Below are positions 17,395-25,984 of a stretch of 64,000 nt of DNA, one piece after another; within the stretch, counting starts at the first letter, position 1; every line of letters starts with the position of its first letter. Both the position numbers and the translations under genes were made by a program. Location of the stretch: the NCBI GenBank assembly GCA_958366985.1, contig CATXDC010000012.1, positions 1-64,000 on the forward strand, read 5' to 3'. Source of the stretch: an uncultured Oscillospiraceae bacterium. GTDB lineage: Bacteria > Bacillota > Clostridia > Oscillospirales > Acutalibacteraceae. Under the pieces are notes generated by a model. It did not search any database. It worked only from the letters and a program-made list of their open reading frames with translations, and was not told the origin of the DNA.

Positions 17395-19432
17395 TTACCT
17401 CACCCCTTTGCAGTGATTTAAGTATTTCGGAATTTGCAAGATCCACTTTTGTGGATGGATCATGTATCTCTATAAAAGAGCCATTCTTTTTAAGTATGCC
17501 CATTTCGCAGAGAACTTCTGCGGCAATGGCTGTTTTACAGTAGTTAAGTGAAAATTTTCTGAGTCTCCAGTTTAAAAATTCAATGGGCAGACGCCAGCCG
17601 GAATTTGCAATTATGCACTTAAAAACCGCAGCTATATCTTTTCTGACAGGACAGGCTTTTTCCTTTTCCTCATCACTGAGCTCTTCCCCACGCTGCCATT
17701 TTTCATAAAGCTCAACACATGAGAAAAACTCTTCCTCATCTTCATCAGACGGTCTTGCTTCTACAAGTCTTACGCTGACTCTTTTTTCTCCTCTGAAAAC
17801 ATTCGCCTCAACGGTAACAGCGAGGTCGATTACATCGCCGGGAATAAATCCGAACTCCTCAGGAGAAACTCCGAACTTCACAGCGGTAATACTGCCGTTT
17901 CCTCTGTGAGCGGTAAGTCGCATATGCTTGCCTCCACCCATTCCATCGACCTTATCGACAGTCATTTTGAAAAGTCCAAAAACAGGTTTTGGATTTTCTG
18001 CTCCAAAGGGCTCTATGCTCTCTATTACAGGGAGAATCGCAGGAGTTATATATGACGGATTAAGACGGCAGGAAAGCTCCAGCGTCGGGAAAATATCCGA
18101 AAAGCGTGATGCATATGTATTTATCCGTTTTTCGAATTCATCTATATTTTCTCTGTTAATGGAAAGACCAGCTGCAAGAGTATGTCCGCCGAATTTTGTA
18201 AACAGCTCCGAACAATCAGCAAGGGCATCATAAAGTGAAAAGCCCTCTACGCTTCTGCCCGAACCTTTCGCCTCACCTGTTTCAGGATCAACGCTTATTA
18301 CAAAGCACGGCTTACCGTACTGACGTGTAATCCTTGCCGCAACTATTCCTATAACTCCGCAGTGCCAGCCCTCGCCTTTTACAACGATGACTCGTGCATA
18401 CTTTTTTGAAGGATTTTTTTCTATTGTATCGAGAGCCTCTGAAAGTATAGTCTGCTCCGTTCTCTGACGTTCCTCATTGGCAAGGCTGATTTCTCCTGCT
18501 AATGTTTCGCTCAGCTCCTCTTCTTCGCTTAAAAGAAGATTAAGTGCTCTGTTTGCACTGCCCATTCTGCCGGCAGCGTTAATTCTCGGTGCTAGAGCAA
18601 AGGCAATTGTTGTAGAATCCACTTCTTTGCCGCCGCATCCGGCTGCATTTAAAAGTGCTGCAATACCGGGTCGGGGTGATGTATTTATAAGCTCGAGGCC
18701 GTGTTTTACTATCATTCTGTTTTCACCAGTAAGTGGCACAACATCGGCAACAGTGCCAAGGGCAACTATATCGGCATACTCATCTGCCAGTGCCTCCGGT
18801 CCTTCATTTTCTAGAGCCGTGGCAAGCTTAAAGGCAACGCCTACGCCTGCAAGACTTTTACATTCTCCACGGCAATCCTCCCTATGAGGATCGACAACCG
18901 CAACGGCTTTTGGCAGCACTTCGCCGGGCTGATGGTGGTCAGTTACTACAAGCTCCATTCCGAGCTTCTCAATATACTCCGCCTCTTCTATGGCGCTTAC
19001 ACCGTTATCCACTGTGACAATGAGCTTTACCTCTCTGTCATGAAGCTCCTTTATGACTTCCATATTTAAACCGTAACCGTCCTCTTCACGGTCGGGAATA
19101 TAGCAGATTACATCCGCTCCCCTTGCCTGCAAATAAGAATAAAGCAGTGCTGTTGCCGTTACTCCATCCGCATCATAATCTCCATACACTGCTATGCGCT
19201 CAAAATTATCAATTGCAAGATTTATTCTTTCCGCAGCCTTTTCCATATCGGCATACATAAAGGGATCGGAAAGGATTATATCCGATGAGAAAAACTCCTC
19301 AATGGCTTCGGGAGTATCTACTCCCCTCGAAACTGTCAAAAGCGCTGCAAGGGGATCAAGCTCAAAGCGTTCTGCCGCCATTGCCGCTTTTTCCTTGCTG
19401 TACTGCGCTATTTTCCATTTGCTCCTTCTCAT
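17387..19432 (-). CDS. recJ: Single-stranded-DNA exonuclease RecJ
   Basis: 5'-3' ssDNA exonuclease of the DHH phosphoesterase family, for recombination and mismatch repair. The 681 residues show VYGDYDADGVTATALL (motif I), VTVDNG, VVTDHH (the DHH motif), DPHRED, and the DHHA1 part with GSGRS and GGHTLAAG. A C-terminal extension of ~120 residues is acidic and poorly conserved. The ATG at 19432 follows CGGGGTG by about 6 bases; the ATG at 19450 lacks a site. The apt gene found between recJ and relA in Bacillus is absent. Confidence 0.95.
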   Translation of the reverse strand: MRRSKWKIAQYSKEKAAMAAERFELDPLAALLTVSRGVDTPEAIEEFFSSDIILSDPFMYADMEKAAERINLAIDNFERIAVYGDYDADGVTATALLYSYLQARGADVICYIPDREEDGYGLNMEVIKELHDREVKLIVTVDNGVSAIEEAEYIEKLGMELVVTDHHQPGEVLPKAVAVVDPHREDCRGECKSLAGVGVAFKLATALENEGPEALADEYADIVALGTVADVVPLTGENRMIVKHGLELINTSPRPGIAALLNAAGCGGKEVDSTTIAFALAPRINAAGRMGSANRALNLLLSEEEELSETLAGEISLANEERQRTEQTILSEALDTIEKNPSKKYARVIVVKGEGWHCGVIGIVAARITRQYGKPCFVISVDPETGEAKGSGRSVEGFSLYDALADCSELFTKFGGHTLAAGLSINRENIDEFEKRINTYASRFSDIFPTLELSCRLNPSYITPAILPVIESIEPFGAENPKPVFGLFKMTVDKVDGMGGGKHMRLTAHRGNGSITAVKFGVSPEEFGFIPGDVIDLAVTVEANVFRGEKRVSVRLVEARPSDEDEEEFFSCVELYEKWQRGEELSDEEKEKACPVRKDIAAVFKCIIANSGWRLPIEFLNWRLRKFSLNYCKTAIAAEVLCEMGILKKNGSFIEIHDPSTKVDLANSEILKSLQRGEVNG

Positions 19433-19739
19433 CAATACACCCCGTTTCATATCTGATTATTTTATCATTTTTTGCTTATTTATTCAATAATTAAGGGCGA
19501 AAAATGTTCGTTATAAGTTTTAAGATAAATTTAATAATACAAGCATTTTATTATGCATTGACAACATCACGTGTACTAAGTATTATGGTTATGATGTACA
19601 GATGATTTATGATATATTGTAAATATGTTAATATTTAAAAAGGATGGTGATTATTGTTTTGATTGTATTATTTTAGATATATTTACATTTATCTGTATTT
19701 GTACTATCAAATATTCTTATGGAATAAAAGGTGATAAGT
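19433..19739. other. Divergent intergenic region between recJ and the secreted-protein gene
   Basis: Holds promoter elements for both directions but no coding frame. The plus-strand promoter is listed separately; the ~150-base leader that follows it is AT-rich with no obvious hairpin. Confidence 0.55.
19558..19586 (+). promoter_or_regulatory. Promoter of the secreted protein-VanZ operon
   Basis: TTGACA (19558-19563), 17 bp, TATTAT (19581-19586). It would give a leader of about 145 bases before the ATG at 19740. Confidence 0.75.
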
Positions 19740-20216
19740 ATGTCAAAATTTAAAAAAGGTATATCTTTATTATTCGCTTTAATCATAATATTAAATTGTA
19801 TGGTTATGGCAAGTGCCGCTGAGAACGGTAATATAGGCGTTTCAGAAGTACCACCAATAGTAACAGAATCCGGAATTCAGCCTTATGGTACTTCTAAGCC
19901 AAGCAGCGGATGGAATTTAGCAACAAAGGGTCGCTATAATTTTAAAGGAAACTCATATGATAAACCTTTGTATTCAAACTATTATATAACCGGTGTCTCT
20001 GCGGCTAAGTTATATATAAAAAATCTTCACTCATCAAACCAATTAGAATTTAAATTACTTAAAGTACAGTTTGGGGTTGACTGGTCAGTTTATGACACTG
20101 AGGTTACACCACGTGGTGATGTAACCTGTAATATATCAAATTTGGATCCTAATGAAAAATACATTTTAAGATTTGAAGGTCCTTCCGACTTTGAGGGATA
20201 TATAGAGAAAGCGTAA
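19740..20216 (+). CDS. Small secreted protein of unknown function
   Basis: 158 residues. Residues 1-30 are a clear Sec signal peptide (basic MSKFKKG, hydrophobic core, cleavage likely after MASA). The mature ~128 residues contain no cysteine I can see, have a beta-rich look (LYIKNLHSSNQLEFKLLKV, then DVTCNISNLDPNEKYILRFEG) and suggest a jelly-roll-like or Ig-like fold; Asn-Leu-Asp-Pro-Asn-Glu-Lys-Tyr resembles fibronectin-type loops. I do not recognise the family. The ATG is placed by AAAGGTGAT upstream; the in-frame GTG at 19731 is within that site. It is followed by the VanZ-like gene after 4 bases. Confidence 0.75.
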   Translation: MSKFKKGISLLFALIIILNCMVMASAAENGNIGVSEVPPIVTESGIQPYGTSKPSSGWNLATKGRYNFKGNSYDKPLYSNYYITGVSAAKLYIKNLHSSNQLEFKLLKVQFGVDWSVYDTEVTPRGDVTCNISNLDPNEKYILRFEGPSDFEGYIEKA

Positions 20217-20220
20217 ATTT

Positions 20221-20799
20221 ATGGATGAATATATCATACAGACCATAATACTGATTATTGCTTCAATACTTATTTATGTTTTAGCAAGACGCTCAAAGTT
20301 CAAAAAAGACAAAAGTCTTAAAGTAAACTACAAGTATGAGTTTTCAAAGATTTTGTTTATAGTCTATATTGTTGGACTCTTAGGTGTGCTTTTAATACCG
20401 AAAGTAAGATTTTATCAAACGCCGAGTCCTCATCTTGAATTTATAACTCTCGAATGGCATTATAACCTTGTACCGTTCAAAACCATTTCAGAACAGATTG
20501 GATTTTTAAGCAGCGACAAGGATAAAGTCAGAGATGGACTGTTGAACCTGTTTGTGAACAGCTGCATTTTCATTCCGTTCCCTGCAATTCTTAAATTCGC
20601 TTTCCAAAAGCTTAAAACTGTTTACTGTTTTCTTATCCCATTTGCTTCAATTATACTGTGCGAATTTTTACAGTATATCCCCGGCAGAAGATCGGATATC
20701 GACGACGTTATACTGAACACTGTGGGTCTTGCAGTCGGATTGATAATTTTGTTACTGGTACAAAACAGAAAGTTTTTTAAAATCCAAAGCGAAGACTAA
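20221..20799 (+). CDS. VanZ-like membrane protein
   Basis: 192 residues, five likely transmembrane segments with the VanZ-family pattern (IVGLLGVLLIP, NLVPFKTI, NLFVNSCIFIPFPAIL, and the closing SDIDDVILNTVGLAVG). VanZ of the vancomycin cluster gives low-level teicoplanin resistance; most homologues are uncharacterised. It is the second gene of a two-gene operon with a small secreted protein. The spacing of 4 bases and the terminator after it support this unit. Confidence 0.88.
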   Translation: MDEYIIQTIILIIASILIYVLARRSKFKKDKSLKVNYKYEFSKILFIVYIVGLLGVLLIPKVRFYQTPSPHLEFITLEWHYNLVPFKTISEQIGFLSSDKDKVRDGLLNLFVNSCIFIPFPAILKFAFQKLKTVYCFLIPFASIILCEFLQYIPGRRSDIDDVILNTVGLAVGLIILLLVQNRKFFKIQSED

Positions 20800-20802
20800 A
20801 AT

Positions 20803-20836
20803 AACCCTCCCGTAATCAGTGAAATACGGGAGGGTT
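20803..20836 (+). terminator. Bidirectional terminator between the VanZ and LCP genes
   Basis: AACCCTCCCGTA and TACGGGAGGGTT are perfect arms around ten bases, with TTTT after it on the plus strand. It lies between the converging VanZ-like and LCP genes. Confidence 0.88.
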
Positions 20837-20873
20837 TTCATATACTTATTTAATTTTACTGACTTTGTATTTA

Positions 20874-21881
20874 TCAGCTATAAAGGAATTCTCTTAAAAT
20901 CTTGGCATTCTCCGCAAAGTCGGGAGCAAACATACTTCTGCCGCCCATACCGATCATGCCGCCATAAGTTCCCTCTGCCGGCAAAGTCATGCGCTCAAAC
21001 TCAACGCCCAAGAATTCAGGCGCTTCAAGCATAAGCTTTGTGATTTCTCCCTGTGTGAAATTAGTCTGTACCATAGGAAGAATCTGATTGAGAAGCTCAT
21101 TGAGAGTTGATACGCTTGAACCCTTTAACTTATCGGCACATGCCTGAATAACCGTCTGCTGACGCTTTACTCTCTGCCAGTCACTGTCGATTGAACGGCA
21201 ACGAGCATAATCAAGTGCAGCCTGTCCATCTAAATGACCAACACCAGCACTATAATTTCTTCCTGGTCTTACATTTAGATATTCTGCCTCAGCTGCAGAA
21301 AGATTTACATCAATACCACCAAGAAGATCAACAATACTTTTGACACTGGTGAAATTGACTCTGACAAAGTGCTCAACATCAACCCTGAAGCACTCACGTA
21401 CTTCTTTCATGACAAGATCTGCTCCTCCGTAACGGAAGCAGTGGGTAAGCCAGTCATACTGTCCTTTATATGGTCCCTCGAGAATCGGAACACCCATACC
21501 ACGCTCAAGACTTACTAGCTTTGCCGTATTCTCCTTTGTATTGATGCTGAGAAGCATCATACTGTCAGAACGGGCATTATCTGAAAATTCTTTTGTACGC
21601 TCATCGGTTCCGAGAAGCAGAACATTGATAACGTTTTTATCCTTATATATTTCACCACTGGGAATACCCTGGGGGTCAACCTGCTCAAGACCTGACAAAT
21701 CAAGGTCAAGCTGATCCTCATCGCCTTCCTGAATGGTTGCGTATTCTTTTTTACCGTCATCATAGTTGATAAGATTAAGTTTGCCCTTTACAAAAGCAAA
21801 TCCGCCTATGAGAATTGCAAGAATAATTAAAATAATTACAGCGGCGACTATTTTACCTTTTTTCTTTTTGTTTGCAGCCAT
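20874..21881 (-). CDS. LytR-CpsA-Psr (LCP) family glycopolymer ligase
   Basis: Transfers lipid-linked glycopolymers (capsule, teichoic acids) onto cell-wall peptidoglycan. The 335 residues comprise a basic cytosolic start, one transmembrane helix (about 12-32) and an extracytoplasmic LCP domain with VLLLGTDERT, SMMLLSINT, the Arg-rich VSLERGMGVPI and DYARCRSIDSDWQRVKRQQ. It is the last gene of the surface-polysaccharide locus but has its own promoter, so it may also serve other polymers. Confidence 0.93.
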   Translation of the reverse strand: MAANKKKKGKIVAAVIILIILAILIGGFAFVKGKLNLINYDDGKKEYATIQEGDEDQLDLDLSGLEQVDPQGIPSGEIYKDKNVINVLLLGTDERTKEFSDNARSDSMMLLSINTKENTAKLVSLERGMGVPILEGPYKGQYDWLTHCFRYGGADLVMKEVRECFRVDVEHFVRVNFTSVKSIVDLLGGIDVNLSAAEAEYLNVRPGRNYSAGVGHLDGQAALDYARCRSIDSDWQRVKRQQTVIQACADKLKGSSVSTLNELLNQILPMVQTNFTQGEITKLMLEAPEFLGVEFERMTLPAEGTYGGMIGMGGRSMFAPDFAENAKILREFLYS

Positions 21882-21937
21882 TTAAACCACCCTACATAAT
21901 TCGATTTAAAAATAATAATTTCGCTCTGTTTTGCGTC

Positions 21938-21966
21938 ATTATAACATTACGTTAAAATAATGTCAA
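21938..21966 (-). promoter_or_regulatory. Promoter of the LCP gene
   Basis: Minus strand: TTGACA (21961-21966), 17 bp, TATAAT (21938-21943), both exact consensus. The start of transcription would be about 50 bases before the LCP gene's ATG. Confidence 0.88.
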
Positions 21967-22097
21967 CTAAGCCCTTTGGTATTTATATATAACATCAAGG
22001 CAAAAGCATTGTTAAATTTAAATATATTTTCAGTATTATGGATATATATCCATATCCGATAAATCTCTTATATGTATCCGAAACTTACACATAAAGC

Positions 22098-22138
22098 AAA
22101 ACACCGTGTCTTACTTTACAGAAAAGACACGGTGTTTT
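22098..22138 (-). terminator. Terminator of the BY-kinase operon
   Basis: AAAACACCGTGTCTT and AAGACACGGTGTTTT are perfect 15-base arms. It lies 10 bases after the last kinase gene. Confidence 0.88.
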
Positions 22139-22147
22139 ATTAACATA

Positions 22148-23647
22148 TTATGATTTCAGTATTCTTCCGGAAGAATCTTCTTTCTTACCTGTTTCACGCA
22201 GTTTTCCCTGACGTGAGTAATTGCTGTAATGGCTGTAACCATAACCGTAACCATATCCATAACCGTAATTACGGCGTTTTCCTTTTGCGCTGGCATCTCC
22301 GTTGAACACATATCCAAGCATATGAATTCCGCTGATGTCAAGAGACTGTATTCCCTCACGTATGCGCTTCATCTTTGTATGATCATAGCGGATAACGTAC
22401 AAAGCGGAATCAACATACCTTGCCATCATGGATGCATCTGCAAGAAGCTGTGCAGGAGCGGTATCAAGAATAACTATATCAGCCTGCTCCTTGAGGCTTT
22501 CAATAACCTTTTCCATATGATGACTTGCAAGAAGCATGGAGTCTGCTTTATCAGATTTGCCGCCGAACAGAACCTTTATGGTATTAGTATCATCAACCTT
22601 GATTTCACACAGTTCAGACTCAAGCTTTGCCTTGTTTTTAAGAACAGCAGTAAGTCCCATATGGGTATCCTCATTGCCGAGAACTCCGGCAACAGAGGGA
22701 TTACGTACATCGCAGTCCACGAGAACTACTTTCTTACCCTGACGTGCAAGTGAAACTGCAAGGTTTGCGGCGATAGTTGTCTTTCCTTCACCGGGAACAG
22801 AGCTTGTTACAAGGAGAGTTTTGAGATTTTTCTCATCCATCTCCTTAAGTATACGCATACGAAGACTTCGCATTGATTCCAGATAAAAATCAGGTATACG
22901 TTCATTGAGAATACACAGTGGAGCAGAACTGCTGTTTCTGCGCTTTTTGACCTTTACATTAGGCAAACTTGCCAGATGACTGAGATTTATATTCCTTTTA
23001 ATCTCATTTACGGATTTTACAGTCTTATGCATTATTATAAATACAATAAGAAGCAATGCACTCAGAGCAAGTCCTTCAATAGCGCCCTTTTTGTATGAGC
23101 CTCTTATAACGACCTCTTTTTGTTCGTCAGTGGGAACTCCCGTTTCATCAAGAATCTGAAGCTTGGTCTGACCGAAAACAAACTCTCCAACTGTGGGATA
23201 ATAATCAATTACAGCATGGAGCAGATCGTATGCCATTTGGGGATCGCTTGAGGTTACTGTCATAGTCAGAAGATTGGCGTCCTCTTCCGCTTTTACATTG
23301 ATTGAACCGGGAAGATAATCGAGTCCCATTGCATCCTTAACAACATCGGAAAGAACTCCGCTTGTAAGAACGTAAGGGAATACAGATGCCATCTGCTGAG
23401 CTGACTGGGTATCAAGACTGTTTCCGTTTGCTGTGACAACTGACATTGTCGCCGAAGCTACATACTGGGGAGTATAAGAACGGGTTGTAGAAAAATATGA
23501 ATAAAGGGTACATCCTACTGTTATTGCTAACATGAAAATCCATAATTTCTTGACACCGTACAGAATATCCGACACTATGTGCATAAGATCTATTTTTTCC
23601 GGGTCTGTCTGATTTCTGTTCTCATCCATTTGGTATTTTTCACTCAT
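22148..23647 (-). CDS. Fused Wzz/BY-type tyrosine kinase, copy 2
   Basis: Polysaccharide co-polymerase and autokinase controlling capsule/EPS chain length. From the ATG at 23647 (AGAGGAAAAG upstream) it is ~499 residues: a Wzz-like part with transmembrane helices at about 35-55 and 190-210, then the kinase with Walker A SSVPGEGKTTIAANLA, Walker A' VVLVDCDVRNP and Walker B ADIVILDTAP, and a Tyr-rich tail (GYGYGYGYGYSHYSNYS) for autophosphorylation. It overlaps the first copy by 8 bases. In most Firmicutes the two parts are separate proteins (CpsC and CpsD). Confidence 0.9.
   Translation of the reverse strand: MSEKYQMDENRNQTDPEKIDLMHIVSDILYGVKKLWIFMLAITVGCTLYSYFSTTRSYTPQYVASATMSVVTANGNSLDTQSAQQMASVFPYVLTSGVLSDVVKDAMGLDYLPGSINVKAEEDANLLTMTVTSSDPQMAYDLLHAVIDYYPTVGEFVFGQTKLQILDETGVPTDEQKEVVIRGSYKKGAIEGLALSALLLIVFIIMHKTVKSVNEIKRNINLSHLASLPNVKVKKRRNSSSAPLCILNERIPDFYLESMRSLRMRILKEMDEKNLKTLLVTSSVPGEGKTTIAANLAVSLARQGKKVVLVDCDVRNPSVAGVLGNEDTHMGLTAVLKNKAKLESELCEIKVDDTNTIKVLFGGKSDKADSMLLASHHMEKVIESLKEQADIVILDTAPAQLLADASMMARYVDSALYVIRYDHTKMKRIREGIQSLDISGIHMLGYVFNGDASAKGKRRNYGYGYGYGYGYSHYSNYSRQGKLRETGKKEDSSGRILKS
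22229..22271. repeat. Short tandem repeat coding the Tyr-Gly tail
   Basis: Alternating Tyr and Gly codons form an imperfect 6-base tandem repeat (GGTTAT/GGTTAC on the coding strand). It could change length by slippage in steps of Gly-Tyr and thus vary the number of phosphorylatable tyrosines. Confidence 0.6.
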
Positions 23648-25106
23648 TGGCTTTTCCTCTATCTTTACCGTATTGTGTATATCTGCCGTAACCGTAGCCG
23701 TAACGTCCTGTATACCGTCCGAAAATCTGTGCTGTGAAGTTCTTAAAGGACTGAACTCTGTTAAGCACAACACCTACAACATGGCAGCCTTCTGCACGGA
23801 AGTAATCCATTACATCGTTTATATCCTCTGCAAGAATATAGTTCTGACGTACTACCAAAAGCACTTCATCTGCATACCTTGCAAACATTTCCGCATCACC
23901 TATGGGACCCGCTGGCGGAGTATCGATAATAATATAATCCACAAGCTTTCTGCATGCGGTTATTAATCTGAACAGCTTCTGAAGACTCTGCGGTTCGAGA
24001 ATGTCGGCTGTCATTGAATAACTGTTTCGGCCGCCTATAAAGAAAAGTCCGTTTACATCTGTCTTATTGACTATATCCTTAGTATAAACTTCATTGGCAA
24101 GGAACTCGCCAAGCTCCTTTTCCTCAGGAGGCTGTATGCCCAAAATAAGGAACTGTGACGGACGACGCAGATCGCCGTCAATAAGCATTACCTTTTTCTG
24201 ACGCTGTGCAAGACTTATTGCTATATTTGCCGCAACAGTGGATTTGCCTTCGTTTTCGGAAACACTGCTTACAAGAAGCACTTTGCTTCCTCGCTTCTCC
24301 ATTTTATATTCAAGCCGTGACACAAATTTGCGGTAACTTTCTACAAATCCGAATCCTGCCAAAGGCTGATTTACAAGTATGGCCTTTTTCTGACGCTTAA
24401 AAAGTTCCTTTATAGTTTTCGCTTTAGGCTCATAGGGAAGTTCTCCGAGACTTCCTGCATCAAGCTTTGCCTCTATTTCCTCTTCGGTTTTGATGGTTTC
24501 ACGGAAAAATGAAAGCAGACCGAAAACTCCTGCCAGCAAAACTACTGCCGCAATAAATGCCAGCTTCATAACCCTGCTTGCGTTAAGGGGATTTGAAGGC
24601 GACATGGGAATCTGCGGTTTATTCAAAGGTTCCATTACAGCGTTGCCCAGCGAAAAGTAGGAAACTTTGCTGTAATTATCCATAATGGCATGAATTATAT
24701 CATAAGCATCACGGGGTGACGATGATGTAACTGATAATTCGAGAAGATTTGTATTGGGAATAACGTTGCTCTCTATTGTGGCATTAATTGAATCAACTCC
24801 CAGCTCATCACAGAGAATCTTGTTCATTGCCGAGCTTTCGATAACTTTCTGAAAAGTACCTGCCATCTGATTTGCAGAACTTAGATTAGAATATGAACCT
24901 GCATCCATACGGCTCGAAACGGCAAAAGTGGCGGAAGTAGTATAATCAGGTGAATATGTAAATCCGACACCCACATAGGCTATTAATGCCGCTGCAATAC
25001 CTCCCAGAAGGATAACCCACCAGTTAATCAGGATATCGTGCAGCAGTGTGAAAGGTTCAAATTTGTTATTTTCAAGTAAATCGTTAATTTTTGTATCTTT
25101 GCTCAT
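23640..25106 (-). CDS. Fused Wzz/BY-type tyrosine kinase, copy 1
   Basis: 488 residues with the same architecture as the next gene: transmembrane helices at about 29-52 and 182-205 flanking an extracytoplasmic Wzz region, then the kinase with VSENEGKSTVAANIA (Walker A), VMLIDGDLRRP (A') and VDYIIIDTPPA (B). The tail is Tyr-rich (RYGYGYGRYTQYG). Clearly paralogous to copy 2 but diverged, so an old duplication. Upstream are the Ig-like protein and the PHP phosphatase that would dephosphorylate it. Confidence 0.9.
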   Translation of the reverse strand: MSKDTKINDLLENNKFEPFTLLHDILINWWVILLGGIAAALIAYVGVGFTYSPDYTTSATFAVSSRMDAGSYSNLSSANQMAGTFQKVIESSAMNKILCDELGVDSINATIESNVIPNTNLLELSVTSSSPRDAYDIIHAIMDNYSKVSYFSLGNAVMEPLNKPQIPMSPSNPLNASRVMKLAFIAAVVLLAGVFGLLSFFRETIKTEEEIEAKLDAGSLGELPYEPKAKTIKELFKRQKKAILVNQPLAGFGFVESYRKFVSRLEYKMEKRGSKVLLVSSVSENEGKSTVAANIAISLAQRQKKVMLIDGDLRRPSQFLILGIQPPEEKELGEFLANEVYTKDIVNKTDVNGLFFIGGRNSYSMTADILEPQSLQKLFRLITACRKLVDYIIIDTPPAGPIGDAEMFARYADEVLLVVRQNYILAEDINDVMDYFRAEGCHVVGVVLNRVQSFKNFTAQIFGRYTGRYGYGYGRYTQYGKDRGKANE

Positions 25107-25108
25107 TT

Positions 25109-25969
25109 TTATTCCTCCACCACTACAACCAGCTTAGTGACCGCAGTGCCTCCCGAAGACGATGTATAGCTGTAATCCACTGTATATGTACCGGGAGTAT
25201 CAAAGTCAACGTGGTTGATAATAGCAATGTCGTCACGGCTGACATTGATCATTCCGTCAGAGAACTTGTATTCCTGATCTCCACGCATTACTCCTATAAG
25301 ATATCTGTTGAGATTAATAGCCTCTCCGGCTTTCATATAAATAATGTAATCGGAAAGCATGGGATAATATTTCTGACTTTCGCTTGATGAAGAATCAACA
25401 ATATTGATTTCAAGAGGCACAGAACAGGTATCGCCGGCGCTGTTGCTTACCTGAGCGGTAATTTTATAAAATCCAGGCTCCTGAATATACATGCTGCCAT
25501 ATGAAATGCGTATCTTATTTGCTATATCACCGTCGAGCACATCTTCCACTCTCATGCCCACAGTGGGATCAAGTCTGTCAAGCTCGCTTGCGCTGAAACG
25601 AAGCGGAGTGTCAAGATAGATACGAGGAGGTTCATAATCGGTATACTGCAAAGTACGTTTGTATGTAGCGAAATTATTTGCCTTATCAAATACAACATAC
25701 TCGATTGTACGCTTTCCCTGCTCGGCAAAATGTGAAATAGATGAAACTCGGATTGAATCCGTAAGATCACCGTCAACATCATCATGAGCGGTAAGCCCCT
25801 CAAGCAGGACGCTTTCATCGTCCTTTACGCTGACCTTGATACTCTCCTGCGTACACTCAATAACAGGCGGAGTTTCATCCTTATCAAGATTTGACCATAC
25901 GGTGAAAGCTCCAAACGCAGCAACCGCTGCAACAAATAAAGCTATCACCGCTATACGTATCTTTTTCAT
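25109..25969 (-). CDS. Membrane-anchored protein with Ig-like (DUF5011-type) domains
   Basis: 286 residues: a single transmembrane helix at about 5-25, then an extracytoplasmic part made of two or three beta-sandwich repeats. The first (about 33-110) has the DUF5011/HYR look: TPPVIEC, DDVDGDLTDSI and YVVFDKANNFATYKRTL. The second (about 112-190) repeats DVLDGDIANKI and FYKITAQVSNSAGD. It lies in the kinase/phosphatase operon with a 2-base gap to the kinase, so it probably takes part in polysaccharide export or its sensing. No enzyme motif is visible. Confidence 0.7.
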   Translation of the reverse strand: MKKIRIAVIALFVAAVAAFGAFTVWSNLDKDETPPVIECTQESIKVSVKDDESVLLEGLTAHDDVDGDLTDSIRVSSISHFAEQGKRTIEYVVFDKANNFATYKRTLQYTDYEPPRIYLDTPLRFSASELDRLDPTVGMRVEDVLDGDIANKIRISYGSMYIQEPGFYKITAQVSNSAGDTCSVPLEINIVDSSSSESQKYYPMLSDYIIYMKAGEAINLNRYLIGVMRGDQEYKFSDGMINVSRDDIAIINHVDFDTPGTYTVDYSYTSSSGGTAVTKLVVVVEE

Positions 25970-25984
25970 TATCTATGCTCCTTA

